In this document: positions 19,567 to 29,336 of the stretch, piece after piece
Numbering within the stretch: position 1 is the first letter of the stretch
Layout: every line of letters begins with the position of its first letter
Source: Lysinibacillus cavernae
GTDB taxonomy: Bacteria > Bacillota > Bacilli > Bacillales_A > Planococcaceae
Assembly (NCBI RefSeq): GCF_009724685.1
Contig: NZ_WMEF01000001.1
Coordinates: forward strand, 806,001-870,000
Direction of reading: 5' to 3'
DNA length: 64,000 nucleotides
Made by a program: the position numbers and the translations under genes
The notes under the pieces: model-generated
Seen by the model: only the letters and a program-made list of their open reading frames with translations
Databases searched by the model: none
Told to the model about the DNA's origin: nothing

Positions 19567-19572
19567 TAGTAA

Positions 19573-19601
19573 AAGAGTCAGGAAACTGGCTCTTTTTTTT
19601 C
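19573..19601 (+). terminator. Intrinsic terminator after qcrC
   Basis: Stem AGAGTCAG / CTGGCTCT with a GAAA loop and eight T residues. Confidence 0.88.
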
Positions 19602-19881
19602 TACCTTGTTATACTATTGGGACTGATAGCCATGCAAAAAGGTTCCCTTTTACAATGTTTTTTAGCGAAAAATGTCGATAAAACAGTTGTTATCTTGATG
19701 AACGGGAGTTTACGCATTGTTTATTTGAGTGAAAGCGAAGCGCCAATTATGCCCAGGCGCAGTTGATTGAGAGAAGTAAGCGAATCAAATCAATAAAATA
19801 ACACATATTGAAGTTAAGGAAACATAAACGGTAGAGGTTTGGTTCTAGGTTTCAAGTACTATACATAAAAAACTTTTTTAA
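19602..19881. repeat. Gene-free stretch with a partial dispersed-repeat copy
   Basis: No gene is supported. From about 19690 to 19760 the blocks TATCTTGAT, TTGTTTATT and GAAAGCGAAGCGCCA (19731-19745) appear in the same order as in the copy at 26236-26280. The core differs by one base from GAAAGCGAAGCGTCA. The rest is AT-rich and probably contains the ypjA promoter. Confidence 0.45.
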
Positions 19882-19899
19882 GTGAAAGGAGTTGAAATC

Positions 19900-20496
19900 T
19901 TGCAAATAACAAGAGCAAATATTTGGTATCTTCTCACACACAAATCATTTTTAATAGCTCTGCTTATTATTAATCTATTGGGCACTATTTATGGCTATTA
20001 TTGGTACGGTTGGCAATTGGCGATAACGAAGCCTATTTTTTATATTTTTGTTCCAGATAGCCCAACAGCTAGCTTATTCTTTTGTTTTGTATTGATTGCT
20101 TGGATCTTGGGTAAAAGCTGGCCGTTAATGGAAGTACTAGCCCTTGTTACATTGGTGAAGTATGGTTTATGGGCAGATGTCATGAATATTTTGACGTTGA
20201 TTGAAACAGGATCCATTGGATGGCAAGGTTGGATGTTGGTCGGCTCGCATTTTGCCATGGCAGTTCAAGCCATTTTGTATATGAAAAAATATGTCTTTAC
20301 TTATTGGCATGTGGCAATAGCAGCTGTTTGGACATTACATAATGATGTCATCGACTATGTTTTTGGTCAAATGCCTATGTATCGAGATTTAGCCGAATAC
20401 ACAAGCTATATTGGCTACTTTACGTTTTGGTTATCAATTGCGTGCATTTTTCTTGCGGTCTTCTCAATTAGGTGGCGCAAATATTTGCCGAATTAG
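19900..20496 (+). CDS. ypjA: YpjA-like DUF1405 membrane protein
   Basis: An integral membrane protein of about 198 residues with five or six hydrophobic segments (SFLIALLIINLLGTIYGYYW, ASLFFCFVLIAWILG, YFTFWLSIACIFLAVF). It fits the DUF1405 family found after qcrC in B. subtilis (ypjA). The start is probably TTG 19900, eight bases after AAAGGAG; the GTG at 19882 would place the ribosome site inside the gene. No function is established. The next gene is a zinc metallopeptidase where B. subtilis has ypjB. Confidence 0.8.
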   Translation: MQITRANIWYLLTHKSFLIALLIINLLGTIYGYYWYGWQLAITKPIFYIFVPDSPTASLFFCFVLIAWILGKSWPLMEVLALVTLVKYGLWADVMNILTLIETGSIGWQGWMLVGSHFAMAVQAILYMKKYVFTYWHVAIAAVWTLHNDVIDYVFGQMPMYRDLAEYTSYIGYFTFWLSIACIFLAVFSIRWRKYLPN

Positions 20497-20544
20497 GGTA
20501 TAAATTATAGAATTATAGTATAGAGGTAGAAAGGGGTTAGAAAA

Positions 20545-21231
20545 TTGTCAACAAGCATGTATATTGTTTATTTTGCGATTATTATGCTACTTCCACTTTA
20601 TGCACAAATGAAAGTGAAGGGTACGTATAAAAAGTTTGCAAAACAACGTACAATGAAGGGGCAGACAGGTGCAGAAGTAGCGCGTGCGATTTTAGATGCG
20701 AACGGCTTATATGATGTACGAGTTGTGCCAACGCAAGGTGTGTTGTCTGATCATTATAATCCGGCAACAAAAACAGTTGCTTTATCAGAAAGTAACTTTT
20801 ATGAAGCGAGTGTTGCAGGTGCTGCGGTTGCTGCCCATGAGGTAGGTCACGCCATCCAACATAAAGAAGCTTATTCTATGCTTACATTACGTAGTAAGCT
20901 CGTTCCAGTAGCAAGCATTTCTTCCAATATGTCTTGGATTTTTGTAATGGTTGGTATTTTTGCAAGTAGTACGAATTTCTTGCTGTTAGGTATCATATTA
21001 TTAGCAGCAGGTGTTGTTTTCCAATTAGTGACACTGCCAGTGGAGTTCGATGCTTCGAAGCGTGCCTTAGTTCAAATGAATTCATTAGGTATTATTACAA
21101 ATGAAGAAGAACGTCCAGCACGAAAAGTGTTAAGTGCAGCAGCACTAACATATGTAGCAGCGGCAGCAGTAGCTGTACTTGAGTTATTACGTTTAGTGTT
21201 AATTTTTACAAATATGCGTAGCGATGACTAA
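20545..21231 (+). CDS. YugP-like neutral zinc metallopeptidase, membrane protein
   Basis: A 228-residue membrane protein of the zinc metallopeptidase family represented by B. subtilis YugP. The catalytic motif HEVGHAIQH is clear, and hydrophobic segments lie at the N-terminus and in the second half. It may act on membrane proteins, though substrates are not known. The start is probably TTG 20545 after GAAAGGGG; ATG 20557 is an alternative. It occupies the slot that ypjB has in B. subtilis, just ahead of a perfect bidirectional terminator. Confidence 0.85.
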   Translation: MSTSMYIVYFAIIMLLPLYAQMKVKGTYKKFAKQRTMKGQTGAEVARAILDANGLYDVRVVPTQGVLSDHYNPATKTVALSESNFYEASVAGAAVAAHEVGHAIQHKEAYSMLTLRSKLVPVASISSNMSWIFVMVGIFASSTNFLLLGIILLAAGVVFQLVTLPVEFDASKRALVQMNSLGIITNEEERPARKVLSAAALTYVAAAAVAVLELLRLVLIFTNMRSDD

Positions 21232-21232
21232 G

Positions 21233-21274
21233 AAAAAACTTGTTATAGTGGTGCACCACTATAACAAGTTTTTT
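21233..21274. terminator. Bidirectional terminator between convergent genes
   Basis: A perfect 42-base palindrome: A-tract, CTTGTTATAGTGGTGC and its complement, then T-tract. It ends both the metallopeptidase gene and the convergent ypjC-like gene. Confidence 0.95.
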
Positions 21275-21286
21275 ATCTTCGTATGC

Positions 21287-22156
21287 TTAATGAAGTGGTT
21301 GCTTTTGATCGTCAAGTGTAAAGCCTTCGCCTGCCACATCTCGGACTTCTATTATAGAAACGAATGCGTGCGGATCGACTTCATGCACAATCGATTTTAA
21401 TCGTACAACTTCATTGCGGCCAATAACACAATAAATAACTTCTTTAGGCTGCTTAGTAAAATGTCCATGACCTTCTAAAATCGTGATACCTCGCTCCATT
21501 CTTAGAGCAATCGTCTCAGCAATCACACCAGACTTTTCAGATATAATGAGAGCACCACGTGCAGCATAGGCACCTTCTTGTACAAAATCAATCACACGTG
21601 CACCAACAAATACAGCGACTAGTGTATACATCATCGAACGGGCATCTAGGAATGTAAGCCATGACAGGATAATGACAATGGCATCGAAGACAAACATGGT
21701 TTTCCCCATACTCCAACCAAAATATTTATGCCCAAGCCGAGCCAGAATGTCGACACCACCTGTAGTGCCGCCAAAGCGAAAGACAATACCAAGTCCTAGC
21801 CCGACAAATAAACCAGCAAATAGAGCAACCAGCAACATATCATCCTCTAAATGAATAGTAAATTGATACTTTTGGAAAATTTTCAGAAACAGAGATACGG
21901 ATAAAGTACCTACAAGTGTATAGACAAATGATTTTTTTCCAAGTAATCGATAACCTATAATAAACATTGGGATATTTAATAACAGGTTCATTAAGGCAGG
22001 GTCCCATCCTAGTGTAAAGTATAGTATGAGTGTAATTCCACTTAGTCCACCTTCACCCAGTTGATTTTGAATGTTGAAGTGAACAAAGCCGAAGCTGAAA
22101 ATGGCAGCTCCGAGCATTATTGCGATAATATTACGAATTTTAATCTGTTTTAGCAT
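21287..22156 (-). CDS. ypjC: YitT/YpjC-family membrane protein (DUF2179)
   Basis: 289-residue protein with five or six membrane segments (IIAIMLGAAIFSFGFVHFN, LVALFAGLFVGLGLGIVFRFGG) followed by a soluble DUF2179 domain of about 80 residues near the C-terminus. The position matches ypjC of B. subtilis, though here it runs opposite to its neighbours. Start chosen at ATG 22156, which has AGGAGGT just upstream; the frame extends further with no such site. Transport or lipid-related roles have been proposed for the family, and none can be read here. Confidence 0.82.
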   Translation of the reverse strand: MLKQIKIRNIIAIMLGAAIFSFGFVHFNIQNQLGEGGLSGITLILYFTLGWDPALMNLLLNIPMFIIGYRLLGKKSFVYTLVGTLSVSLFLKIFQKYQFTIHLEDDMLLVALFAGLFVGLGLGIVFRFGGTTGGVDILARLGHKYFGWSMGKTMFVFDAIVIILSWLTFLDARSMMYTLVAVFVGARVIDFVQEGAYAARGALIISEKSGVIAETIALRMERGITILEGHGHFTKQPKEVIYCVIGRNEVVRLKSIVHEVDPHAFVSIIEVRDVAGEGFTLDDQKQPLH

Positions 22157-22270
22157 TTGACCTCCTGTAGTCCAAACAAATGAAGTGGTATTATCTATTA
22201 TCTGACATTTTATTGGTTTTGACAACAATGGTGTAAATTTTATACGATGGTAAGTAGGAGTGTGATTTTA

Positions 22271-22606
22271 ATGACTGATCAACTATCAATGCAAGCATTG
22301 CAACAGCGTGTTGATGATTATATAGGACAATTTAAAGAGGGATATTTCCCACCATTCGAGCTACTAGCGCGTTTAACAGAAGAATTAGGTGAACTGTCAC
22401 GTGAGGTTCAAGATGTTTATGGACAAAAAAAGAAAAAGAGTACAGAGGACACAAATAGTATCGAAGAAGAGCTAGGAGATTTTTTCTTTGTACTAGTATG
22501 TTTTGCAAATGCACAAGGTATTAAACTGGATGAAGCTCTTTTACGCGTCATACATAAATTTGAAACTAGAGATAAGGATCGTTGGACTAGAAAGGATGAA
22601 GAATGA
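22271..22606 (+). CDS. ypjD: MazG-like nucleotide pyrophosphohydrolase, YpjD
   Basis: 111-residue all-alpha NTP pyrophosphohydrolase of the MazG type. The metal-binding pattern is visible as EELGELSREV and, further on, EEELGDFFFVLVC. YpjD in B. subtilis sits just before dapB, as here. ATG 22271 follows TAGGAG. The stop overlaps the dapB start (ATGA), so the two are likely translationally coupled. Confidence 0.88.
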   Translation: MTDQLSMQALQQRVDDYIGQFKEGYFPPFELLARLTEELGELSREVQDVYGQKKKKSTEDTNSIEEELGDFFFVLVCFANAQGIKLDEALLRVIHKFETRDKDRWTRKDEE

Positions 22607-23403
22607 TGTCGATTCGTGTAGCCATTGCGGGAGCAAGAGGAAAAATGGGAGCTGAGGCTGTACATACAGTCATGAAACATGACAAAATGGAATTAGTAGC
22701 TGTACTAGATTATAAGGAAGTAGGAAAAACTTTAGCTGATTTAGATATGTTTCCAGCAAGCTATACGGTACCTGTATTTACGGAAATGCACGAACTTGTA
22801 GAAGCAACTGCACCAGACGTATTAGTGGATTTAACTAACCCACATTCAGTATACAAACATACGAAGGAAGCATTGAATTTAAATGTACGACCTGTAATTG
22901 GTACAACAGGATTTACAGATGCACAACTAGAGGAATTATCAGCCATGGCCAAAGAAAAAGAATTAGGTTGCATTATTGCACCGAACTTTGCGATTGGCGC
23001 TATCCTGATGATGAAATTTGCAAAAGAAGCGGCCAAATATTTACCAGATGTAGAGATTATTGAAATGCACCATGATCAGAAGCTTGATGCACCATCTGGG
23101 ACAGCAGTAAAAACGGCACAACTAATACAAGAGGTCCGTACGCAAAAGACTCAAGGGCATCCAGAAGAGAAAGAAACCATTGAAGGTGCAAGAGGTGGTG
23201 ACTTTGATGGCATGCGCATTCACTCCGTACGATTACCTGGTTTAGTGGCACACCAGCAAGTATTATTTGGAGGAGATGGGCAGCTACTAACGATTCGCCA
23301 TGATTCATTAAACCGTAACTCCTTTATGTCGGGCGTTGCGTTTTGCATAGAAGAAGTTATGAAAATGGATCAGCTTGTTTATGGTTTAGAAAACATCATC
23401 TAA
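22603..23403 (+). CDS. dapB: 4-hydroxy-tetrahydrodipicolinate reductase
   Basis: NAD(P)H-dependent reductase of the diaminopimelate/lysine pathway. The nucleotide-binding GARGKMG is at the N-terminus, and the catalytic segment [15 protein letters not shown] carries the His-His and Lys residues of the family. 266 residues. ATG 22603 and 22606 are both possible, with AAGGATG upstream. It overlaps ypjD and is followed by mgsA after 19 bases, as in B. subtilis. Confidence 0.96.
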   Translation: MMSIRVAIAGARGKMGAEAVHTVMKHDKMELVAVLDYKEVGKTLADLDMFPASYTVPVFTEMHELVEATAPDVLVDLTNPHSVYKHTKEALNLNVRPVIGTTGFTDAQLEELSAMAKEKELGCIIAPNFAIGAILMMKFAKEAAKYLPDVEIIEMHHDQKLDAPSGTAVKTAQLIQEVRTQKTQGHPEEKETIEGARGGDFDGMRIHSVRLPGLVAHQQVLFGGDGQLLTIRHDSLNRNSFMSGVAFCIEEVMKMDQLVYGLENII

Positions 23404-23422
23404 AGATTGGGATGGAAGCTAT

Positions 23423-23827
23423 ATGAAAATCGCATTGATTGCACATGATCGAAAAAAAGATAATTTAGTACAGTTTGCTATTGCTTACCAAAATATTTTA
23501 CATGAACATACGCTATATGCAACAGGCACAACAGGACTGCGTGTGATTGAAGCTACTGGTCTAGAGGTCACACGCTTTCGTTCAGGGCCACTTGGTGGCG
23601 ACCAACAAATTGGCGCTATGATTGCCAATAACGAAATGGACATGGTTATTTTTTTCCGGGATCCTTTAACAGCACAACCACATGAGCCAGACGTTTCTGC
23701 ACTTATTCGTCTTTGCGATGTTTACCAAGTGCCACTGGCGACAAATATGGGAACAGCAGAAATATTACTAAAAGGCCTGCAAGAGGGCTTTGTGGATTGG
23801 AGACTGATACAAGAAAGACGTAATTAA
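23423..23827 (+). CDS. mgsA: Methylglyoxal synthase
   Basis: Turns dihydroxyacetone phosphate into methylglyoxal and phosphate, a bypass when sugar phosphates pile up. The N-terminus [18 protein letters not shown], the GTTGL phosphate loop and [14 protein letters not shown] with its Asp and His are diagnostic. 134 residues, normal. In B. subtilis bshB1 and then bshA follow; here bshA follows after 33 bases with no bshB1. Confidence 0.96.
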   Translation: MKIALIAHDRKKDNLVQFAIAYQNILHEHTLYATGTTGLRVIEATGLEVTRFRSGPLGGDQQIGAMIANNEMDMVIFFRDPLTAQPHEPDVSALIRLCDVYQVPLATNMGTAEILLKGLQEGFVDWRLIQERRN

Positions 23828-23860
23828 TAAAAGACGTGATTTAGAAAGGATGATCATCGA

Positions 23861-25006
23861 ATGAAAAAGCTAAAAATCGGCATTACCTGTTATCCAACAG
23901 TTGGAGGCTCTGGTGTAATTGCAACAGAATTAGGCAAAATGCTTGCAGAAAGAGGGCATGAAATTCATTTCATCACCTCAAGCGTACCATTTCGATTGAA
24001 TAAAATTTATCCAACCGTCTTTTTCCATGAAGTCGAAGTTAATAATTATTCAGTGTTTCAATATTCTCCATACGATATTGCATTAGCGAGTAAAATGGCA
24101 GACGTCATAAAGGATGAAGAGTTGGATGTGTTGCATGTGCATTATGCCATTCCACATGCAGTATGTGCGGTATTAGCACGTGAAATGAGTGGGCGGAATA
24201 TCGGCATCGTCACAACACTTCATGGCACAGATATATCGGTGCTTGGGCAGGATTCTACGCTTTCACAGGCCATTAAGTATGGAATTGATAAATCTGATAT
24301 TGTGACAACCGTGTCACAGGCTTTAAAAGAACAAACCTATGAATTGATCGATACAGTAAAACCAATTGAAACGATTTATAACTTTGTGGATGAACGTGAA
24401 TACTTCCCTCGAAATTCAGGGAATTTAAAAGCGCAATTTGGTATTCAAGAAGATGAAAAAGTCCTCATTCATGTTTCTAACTTCCGTAAAATTAAAAATC
24501 TTCCCCATATTGTCGACGCTTTTATGAAAATTCGTGCCAACATGAAAGTAAAGCTCTTATTAGTAGGAGATGGCCCAGAAAAGCACCGAGTAATGGACCA
24601 AGTAAAGGAAAGTCCATATATGAAGGATGTTTTATTTTTAGGGAAACAAGAAAACTTGGCTGAATTGTATGCAATTAGCGACCTGAAATTGTTACTTTCT
24701 CAACAGGAATCGTTTGGACTGGTTTTATTAGAGGCGATGGCTTGTGGCGTACCTTGTATTGGCTCAAACGTAGGTGGTATCCCTGAAGTCATTGAACATG
24801 GCGTAGATGGCTATATTGTGGAATTAGGGGATACAGACGCAGTTGCAGCGTATGCGACTCATTTATTGCAAGATGAAGAACAATTATTGCGTTTCAGAGA
24901 AGCGGCAATCCGTGCAGTAAGTGAAAAATTCCACTCATCAAAAATTGTTGAACAATATGAAAATCTGTATGCGAAGGTTGCGGAAAGAAATCATGCAAAA
25001 CAATAA
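23861..25006 (+). CDS. bshA: N-acetyl-alpha-D-glucosaminyl L-malate synthase
   Basis: GT4-family glycosyltransferase that joins UDP-GlcNAc to L-malate, the first step of bacillithiol synthesis. Visible are the N-terminal [28 protein letters not shown], and the [16 protein letters not shown] donor-binding EX7E motif. 381 residues. AAAGGATG precedes ATG 23861. Its last 14 bases overlap the cca start. The deacetylase for the next step (bshB1) is not in this window. Confidence 0.95.
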   Translation: MKKLKIGITCYPTVGGSGVIATELGKMLAERGHEIHFITSSVPFRLNKIYPTVFFHEVEVNNYSVFQYSPYDIALASKMADVIKDEELDVLHVHYAIPHAVCAVLAREMSGRNIGIVTTLHGTDISVLGQDSTLSQAIKYGIDKSDIVTTVSQALKEQTYELIDTVKPIETIYNFVDEREYFPRNSGNLKAQFGIQEDEKVLIHVSNFRKIKNLPHIVDAFMKIRANMKVKLLLVGDGPEKHRVMDQVKESPYMKDVLFLGKQENLAELYAISDLKLLLSQQESFGLVLLEAMACGVPCIGSNVGGIPEVIEHGVDGYIVELGDTDAVAAYATHLLQDEEQLLRFREAAIRAVSEKFHSSKIVEQYENLYAKVAERNHAKQ

Positions 25007-26171
25007 AGAATGGCAGGCAGCCTATTCAGTAATTGAACAACTAGAACAGGCAGGCTTTGAGGCGGTTATTGTGGGTGGAGCTGTAAGAGATGCCTTACTT
25101 GATCGTCCTGCCCATGATGTAGATGTCGCTACAAACGCTACGCCCGAAGAAGTAAAATCTATTTTTCAACGGACAATAGATATTGGGATTCAGCATGGGA
25201 CGGTACTTGTTATCGTACCCACTGGACCTGTTGAAGTGACAACCTATCGTACAGATGGGGAATATATAGATCATCGTAGACCTGAAAAAGTACAGTTTGT
25301 CCGTTCCCTACAAGAAGATTTACAACGTAGGGATTTTACCATGAATGCCATCGCAATGCGTCGTGATGGCTCATTTGTGGATTATTACGGTGGGGGCCAA
25401 GATATTGAAATGCGCGTTATTCGAGCTGTAGGAAATGCCCAAGAACGCTTTACTGAAGATGCTTTACGTATGCTGCGAGCGATACGCTTTTCAGCACAGC
25501 TTGATTTTACAATAGAAGCGACTACACTCACTGCGATAAAAAATAAAGCGGCTGATATAGCTTTTATTGCAAGAGAACGTATTAAAGCAGAGCTCGATAA
25601 GCTATGGGTAGGAAATGCTGTTTTTGGTGGTATACAAAAATTAGAGGAAAGTGGTTTGACAGCCAATCTAACAGGTGATTTTCATGCTGAGCAATGGCGT
25701 GGCTTTCATACACAGGACAAGCTCTTAGGCTGGGCATATTTTGCCTTACTGCAAGGAGCAAATTGGCGTGAAGTACTTCGAGAATATAGACTGTCCAATA
25801 AAGAAATGGCGTTTGTCCAATCGGTTTTGAGCGCATATGAAGCGTTAAAAGAGGGATGGACAAACACCCATTATTTTATGTACACAACACAGGAGCTAGA
25901 GGCTGCACTGTATTTTGCGAAGCTGCTTCAACTGGACGCTCAGTTCCCACAGCAACCTATTCAAGAATTACAAGCAAAGCTACCGATTAAACATAAGCAA
26001 GAACTAGTGGTGAATGGGGCAGATCTATTAAAATGGTCTGGTAAAAAAGGTGGACCATGGGTAAAAGCTACATTGGAGGACATGCTTACGGCCATTCTTC
26101 ATTACGAACTTCAAAATGACCGACAACAGATTAGGAACTGGCTAGAACAGCACTATTCCCATGAAGGATAA
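24993..26171 (+). CDS. cca: CCA tRNA nucleotidyltransferase
   Basis: Adds CCA to tRNA 3' ends. Class II nucleotidyltransferase motif [21 protein letters not shown] with its two aspartates, then [11 protein letters not shown] and [12 protein letters not shown]. About 392 residues. I chose ATG 24993 (MQNNKEWQ), since the longer frame lies wholly in bshA; the ribosome site (CGGAAAG) is modest and translational coupling with bshA is likely. Followed by a terminator. Confidence 0.94.
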   Translation: MQNNKEWQAAYSVIEQLEQAGFEAVIVGGAVRDALLDRPAHDVDVATNATPEEVKSIFQRTIDIGIQHGTVLVIVPTGPVEVTTYRTDGEYIDHRRPEKVQFVRSLQEDLQRRDFTMNAIAMRRDGSFVDYYGGGQDIEMRVIRAVGNAQERFTEDALRMLRAIRFSAQLDFTIEATTLTAIKNKAADIAFIARERIKAELDKLWVGNAVFGGIQKLEESGLTANLTGDFHAEQWRGFHTQDKLLGWAYFALLQGANWREVLREYRLSNKEMAFVQSVLSAYEALKEGWTNTHYFMYTTQELEAALYFAKLLQLDAQFPQQPIQELQAKLPIKHKQELVVNGADLLKWSGKKGGPWVKATLEDMLTAILHYELQNDRQQIRNWLEQHYSHEG

Positions 26172-26204
26172 TCTTACTTTTAGCCAAATACATCTTCATA
26201 CAAC

Positions 26205-26236
26205 AAGCCGTCTCTAAAAATGTGGGACGGCTTTTA
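26205..26236 (+). terminator. Intrinsic terminator after cca
   Basis: A perfect eight-base stem AAGCCGTC / GACGGCTT with a 13-base loop, followed by a short T-rich tail. Confidence 0.75.
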
Positions 26237-26460
26237 TCTTGATTTTAGCAACTGATTTTGTGCCGAAAGCGAAGCGTCAGGTACAGGCGATTCCCTCCAC
26301 TATAAGAGGAAGGTGAATGCTTGTTTTGCCTTTTTCTTTGGGAATCAAACGCCTCTGAATAGAGAAACACCATCAAAAAGTGCCATGTCCTTTGACAATG
26401 ACGCCGAGGAATAATTGATTGTATGACTGCGTTTAAATTCACCATCTCTGGTGGTTATTT
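26237..26460 (+). repeat. Best-preserved dispersed intergenic repeat copy (cca-birA gap)
   Basis: The stretch contains TATCTTGATTTTAGCA, TTTTGTGCCGAAAGC, GAAGCGTCAGGTACAGG and CGATTCCCTCCACTATAAG in that order. The core at 26265-26279 is GAAAGCGAAGCGTCA. GTGCC and GGTAC around it can pair as a hairpin. Related blocks appear at 8415-8500, 19690-19760, 29410-29560 and, inverted, 58690-58735. No gene is supported in this 360-base gap. Confidence 0.6.
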
Positions 26461-26537
26461 CGTATAATTTACAGTATGATAAAGACGATATAGGTTACAT
26501 AAAAAATAGCTGAGTATACTAAAGGATTGATGTGAAC

Positions 26538-27521
26538 ATGACAATTTCCATGAAGGATGAAATTTTAAAAAGAATACTGGCTGCTGATGGTGAAGCAGTT
26601 TCGGGTCAAGAATTAGCAGATTCTCTTGGTGTCTCAAGGACGGCAGTGTGGAAACATATGCAGACGCTACAGGAGGAAGGGTATACTTTTGAAACGATAA
26701 AGAAAAAAGGCTATGTCTTGACAGGTGTGCCAAATAGCTTAAGCCCAGCACAGATTGAGCTTTTTTTAAAAACAGAGCATTTTGGACGTCAAATTCATTA
26801 TTACGATATTGTAGATTCTACACAAACAATTGCCCATAAGCTTGCGCAGGAGGGAGCACCACACGGTACAATTATTATTGGTGAGGAGCAAACGGCAGGT
26901 CGTGGTCGAATGGCTCGTCCTTGGGAATCTGCACATGGTACAGGGATTTGGATGACCATTATTGTACGACCTGATGTCACACCCCAGCAGGCATCATCCT
27001 ATACACTTGTCGTGGCAGTAGCAGTCACGATGGCCATCAAAACATTATATCAACATGTAGAACCAGCCATTAAGTGGCCCAATGATTTGCTGATTAATGG
27101 CAAAAAATGTACAGGCATTTTAACGGAAATGCAGGCAGAGGCTGATCTTGTTCAAGCTTTACTTGTTGGGATAGGGATAAATGCTAACCAAGTAGTTGCC
27201 GATTTCTCACCTGATATTGCTGATATTGCCACTTCACTGCGATTAGAAGCAGGAGAAGAAATCAATCGTGCAGCATTGGTGGCATCTATTTTACACTATT
27301 TAGAACAATTTACAGAGTTATATGTAGAAGAGGGATTCGCAACCATAAAAACGCTGTGGCAGCAATTGTCCTGTACAATAGGCCAACGTATTGAGGTAAC
27401 GACAATTCGTGAGCGCTTTGAAGGCATTGCTAGTGGGATTACAGATGATGGGGTCCTCCAGCTGACTCAGGACGATGGGACGATTCGAACAATCTATGCA
27501 GGTGACATTAAAATATTATAA
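26538..27521 (+). CDS. birA: Biotin operon repressor / biotin-protein ligase
   Basis: Bifunctional protein that attaches biotin to carboxylases and, through its DNA-binding domain, represses biotin genes. The N-terminal winged helix (EILKRILAADGEAVSGQELA, with LGVSRTAVWKHM) is complete, and the ligase motif GRGRMARPWES plus KWPNDLLI with the catalytic lysine follow. About 327 residues. GTG 26532 and ATG 26538 both fit the AAAGGA upstream, five and eleven bases away. Position after cca matches B. subtilis. Confidence 0.95.
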   Translation: MTISMKDEILKRILAADGEAVSGQELADSLGVSRTAVWKHMQTLQEEGYTFETIKKKGYVLTGVPNSLSPAQIELFLKTEHFGRQIHYYDIVDSTQTIAHKLAQEGAPHGTIIIGEEQTAGRGRMARPWESAHGTGIWMTIIVRPDVTPQQASSYTLVVAVAVTMAIKTLYQHVEPAIKWPNDLLINGKKCTGILTEMQAEADLVQALLVGIGINANQVVADFSPDIADIATSLRLEAGEEINRAALVASILHYLEQFTELYVEEGFATIKTLWQQLSCTIGQRIEVTTIRERFEGIASGITDDGVLQLTQDDGTIRTIYAGDIKIL

Positions 27522-27560
27522 AAAGAAGCTGCAAGGAAAGAAAAATCTTGCAGCTTCTTT
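27522..27560. terminator. Bidirectional terminator after birA
   Basis: A perfect 14-base stem AAAGAAGCTGCAAG / CTTGCAGCTTCTTT serves birA and the convergent DUF4097 gene. Confidence 0.9.
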
Positions 27561-27569
27561 AAATTAGCT

Positions 27570-28406
27570 TTATTTTAGTGACACGTTTAAATCACCATGT
27601 GACAAGGAAACATTTAACTGGTTGTTTTCTTTGTTTAATTGCGTAACGGTACCACTTTGTTCTTCATCATTAATGGTTACATCACCAAAACTTGTTTGTA
27701 AGTCATAGCCTAGATCACTTTGTTTGTTTTGTAAGTGCAGTGTCGTATCGCCAAAGCTTGACGTAATGGTTGATTGACCATTTAATGTTCCATCTATATT
27801 GATATCACCATGCTCACTTTCAATGTTGACGCCGTTACTAGCGTATTGTTGAAGCGTTAAATCACCAAAAGACTGAGCAATCTCTGTACCCTCACCTGTC
27901 GTGTTAGTGAAGGTAATATCCCCGTAATCTTGCATCAGTTCAAGCTGTTGATAATGTAGCCCATGAATGGTTGTATCTCCAAAGTTACTGTCTATCACAA
28001 CCGAATCTATTTTTGTTTCTTTTGGGATATAGAGCTTAATAGAGGGAGAAGAAAAATTACTAAAGCCAAATTGAAAACCATCTTTTTTCTTCGCCTTTGT
28101 TTCAATGGTTAAAATGCCATTGTCAATATGATAGGTTACGTCTTGCTGCTCAAAGACCTCTGTCTCTAATTTATAGTCGTTATCACTTACAACAATTTCA
28201 ATATCGCCATAATCATTCACTATATTAATATTTGAAAACTCTTCTAACGCATGAGACTGACTAACTAATTTAGTATTACTTGGCACGTGAAGACCATCAT
28301 CATCTTTAAGAATAAGCCAGCGCCCACCTGAAAAATAGCCGACTAATGCAAGTAAAATACCTAATGCAACCATCGTCATAGCAATGAGGGTATTTTTTGA
28401 CGTCAT
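27570..28406 (-). CDS. DUF4097-family membrane-anchored beta-repeat protein
   Basis: 278 residues with one N-terminal membrane segment (TLIAMTMVALGILLALVGYF) and an extracytoplasmic beta-rich domain of repeated short strands such as DYGDIEI, NFGDTTI, DYGDITF, SFGDLTL, EHGDINI and SFGDTTL. This GD-T/I pattern is typical of the DUF4097/LiaG-like beta-helix. It overlaps neither neighbour but sits one base after the DUF1700 stop, and with it and the PadR gene forms one transcript. A sensing or envelope-stress role is common for such cassettes, and I infer no more. Confidence 0.85.
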   Translation of the reverse strand: MTSKNTLIAMTMVALGILLALVGYFSGGRWLILKDDDGLHVPSNTKLVSQSHALEEFSNINIVNDYGDIEIVVSDNDYKLETEVFEQQDVTYHIDNGILTIETKAKKKDGFQFGFSNFSSPSIKLYIPKETKIDSVVIDSNFGDTTIHGLHYQQLELMQDYGDITFTNTTGEGTEIAQSFGDLTLQQYASNGVNIESEHGDINIDGTLNGQSTITSSFGDTTLHLQNKQSDLGYDLQTSFGDVTINDEEQSGTVTQLNKENNQLNVSLSHGDLNVSLK

Positions 28407-28407
28407 T

Positions 28408-29010
28408 TTAGAAGCCCCCTTTCCGTTTTTTCGTTATTTTGTGAAATAGTCTTCCTAATGTTTCAACAGAGACAAGGACGATTTTCTTAATAATGCGAGC
28501 GACAATTGGAAAAAGGAAAACACCTAAGCCCGTAACAATCAAACCTACACCCATAAAGAGAAGGGCAGTCGGCCAATGCTCTGTTAAGATGAAGAATCCT
28601 GCAATAAGGACAGCAACGCCACCAGCAAAAATACTAATAACTGTAGCTCCAATTGCAAAAATAAAGCTGATAATGACTGCGCCGAATGAAAAAATAAGTG
28701 CAATCGCTGTTGCAAGTAATGGCAATGAAAGTGGTGCAGACAGTATAGCTAGAATAATTAGCCAAAGGGTTGTCATATTCTTTTTTGTCGATCTTGCTGA
28801 AGCAGTTTCTAAATCCTTTAAAGCGAAATCAGCTAGTATTTGTGAGGCGACATGTGAGGGGGAGCCTAGTTGTGAAATAACCTGTTGTACATTCTCCTCT
28901 CCTGCTTCCTCAAAGTATTCTTCATAATAAGCAAGCGCAGCGTCTAACTCATGCGCAGGAAGCCGACGTAATTTTCCTCGTAGCTGTTTCAAATAGCTTG
29001 CTCTATCCAT
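28408..29010 (-). CDS. DUF1700-family membrane protein
   Basis: 200 residues. The first 75 form a cytoplasmic helical part (YLKQLRGKLRRLPAHELDAALAYYEEYFEEA), typical of DUF1700, and three or four hydrophobic helices follow. The start overlaps the end of the PadR gene by eight bases. DUF1700 proteins usually pair with a PadR repressor and a DUF4097 protein, as here; the biochemical role of the family is not known to me. Confidence 0.85.
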   Translation of the reverse strand: MDRASYLKQLRGKLRRLPAHELDAALAYYEEYFEEAGEENVQQVISQLGSPSHVASQILADFALKDLETASARSTKKNMTTLWLIILAILSAPLSLPLLATAIALIFSFGAVIISFIFAIGATVISIFAGGVAVLIAGFFILTEHWPTALLFMGVGLIVTGLGVFLFPIVARIIKKIVLVSVETLGRLFHKITKKRKGGF

Positions 29011-29323
29011 CTAAATTCCCTCCTAAAAGTACACAGTCAACCTTTTCTTTATACACTTGCCATTCTTTTAATAGCTCTAATAAGCGTATACGTCCTTGTT
29101 CTGTAATTTGATAATAGCGCCTATTTCTGCCTTGATAGGGCTGATCGTAGGTTGTTAAGTAATGCGCTTTTTGTAAGCGGCGTAATACGGGGTACAGTGT
29201 AGATTCCGAAATCTCCATGACCGATTGTACTTGCTGCGTTAAGGAATAACCGTAAGCGTCCTCTTTGTCAACGATGGCCAGTACACAAGCGTCAAGTAAA
29301 GCTGAACCAAGCTGAAATGTCAT
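29003..29323 (-). CDS. PadR-family transcriptional regulator
   Basis: 106-residue winged-helix regulator. The pattern ILDACVLAIVDKEDAYGYSL, the wing helix ISESTLYPVLRRLQKAHYL and YYQITEQGRIRL are diagnostic of PadR. The C-terminal helix is short, as in the small PadR-s1 group. It leads a three-gene cassette with DUF1700 and DUF4097, and is likely to repress its own promoter through the palindrome at 29337-29353. Confidence 0.9.
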   Translation of the reverse strand: MTFQLGSALLDACVLAIVDKEDAYGYSLTQQVQSVMEISESTLYPVLRRLQKAHYLTTYDQPYQGRNRRYYQITEQGRIRLLELLKEWQVYKEKVDCVLLGGNLDG

Positions 29324-29336
29324 CTTTTCACCTCAC

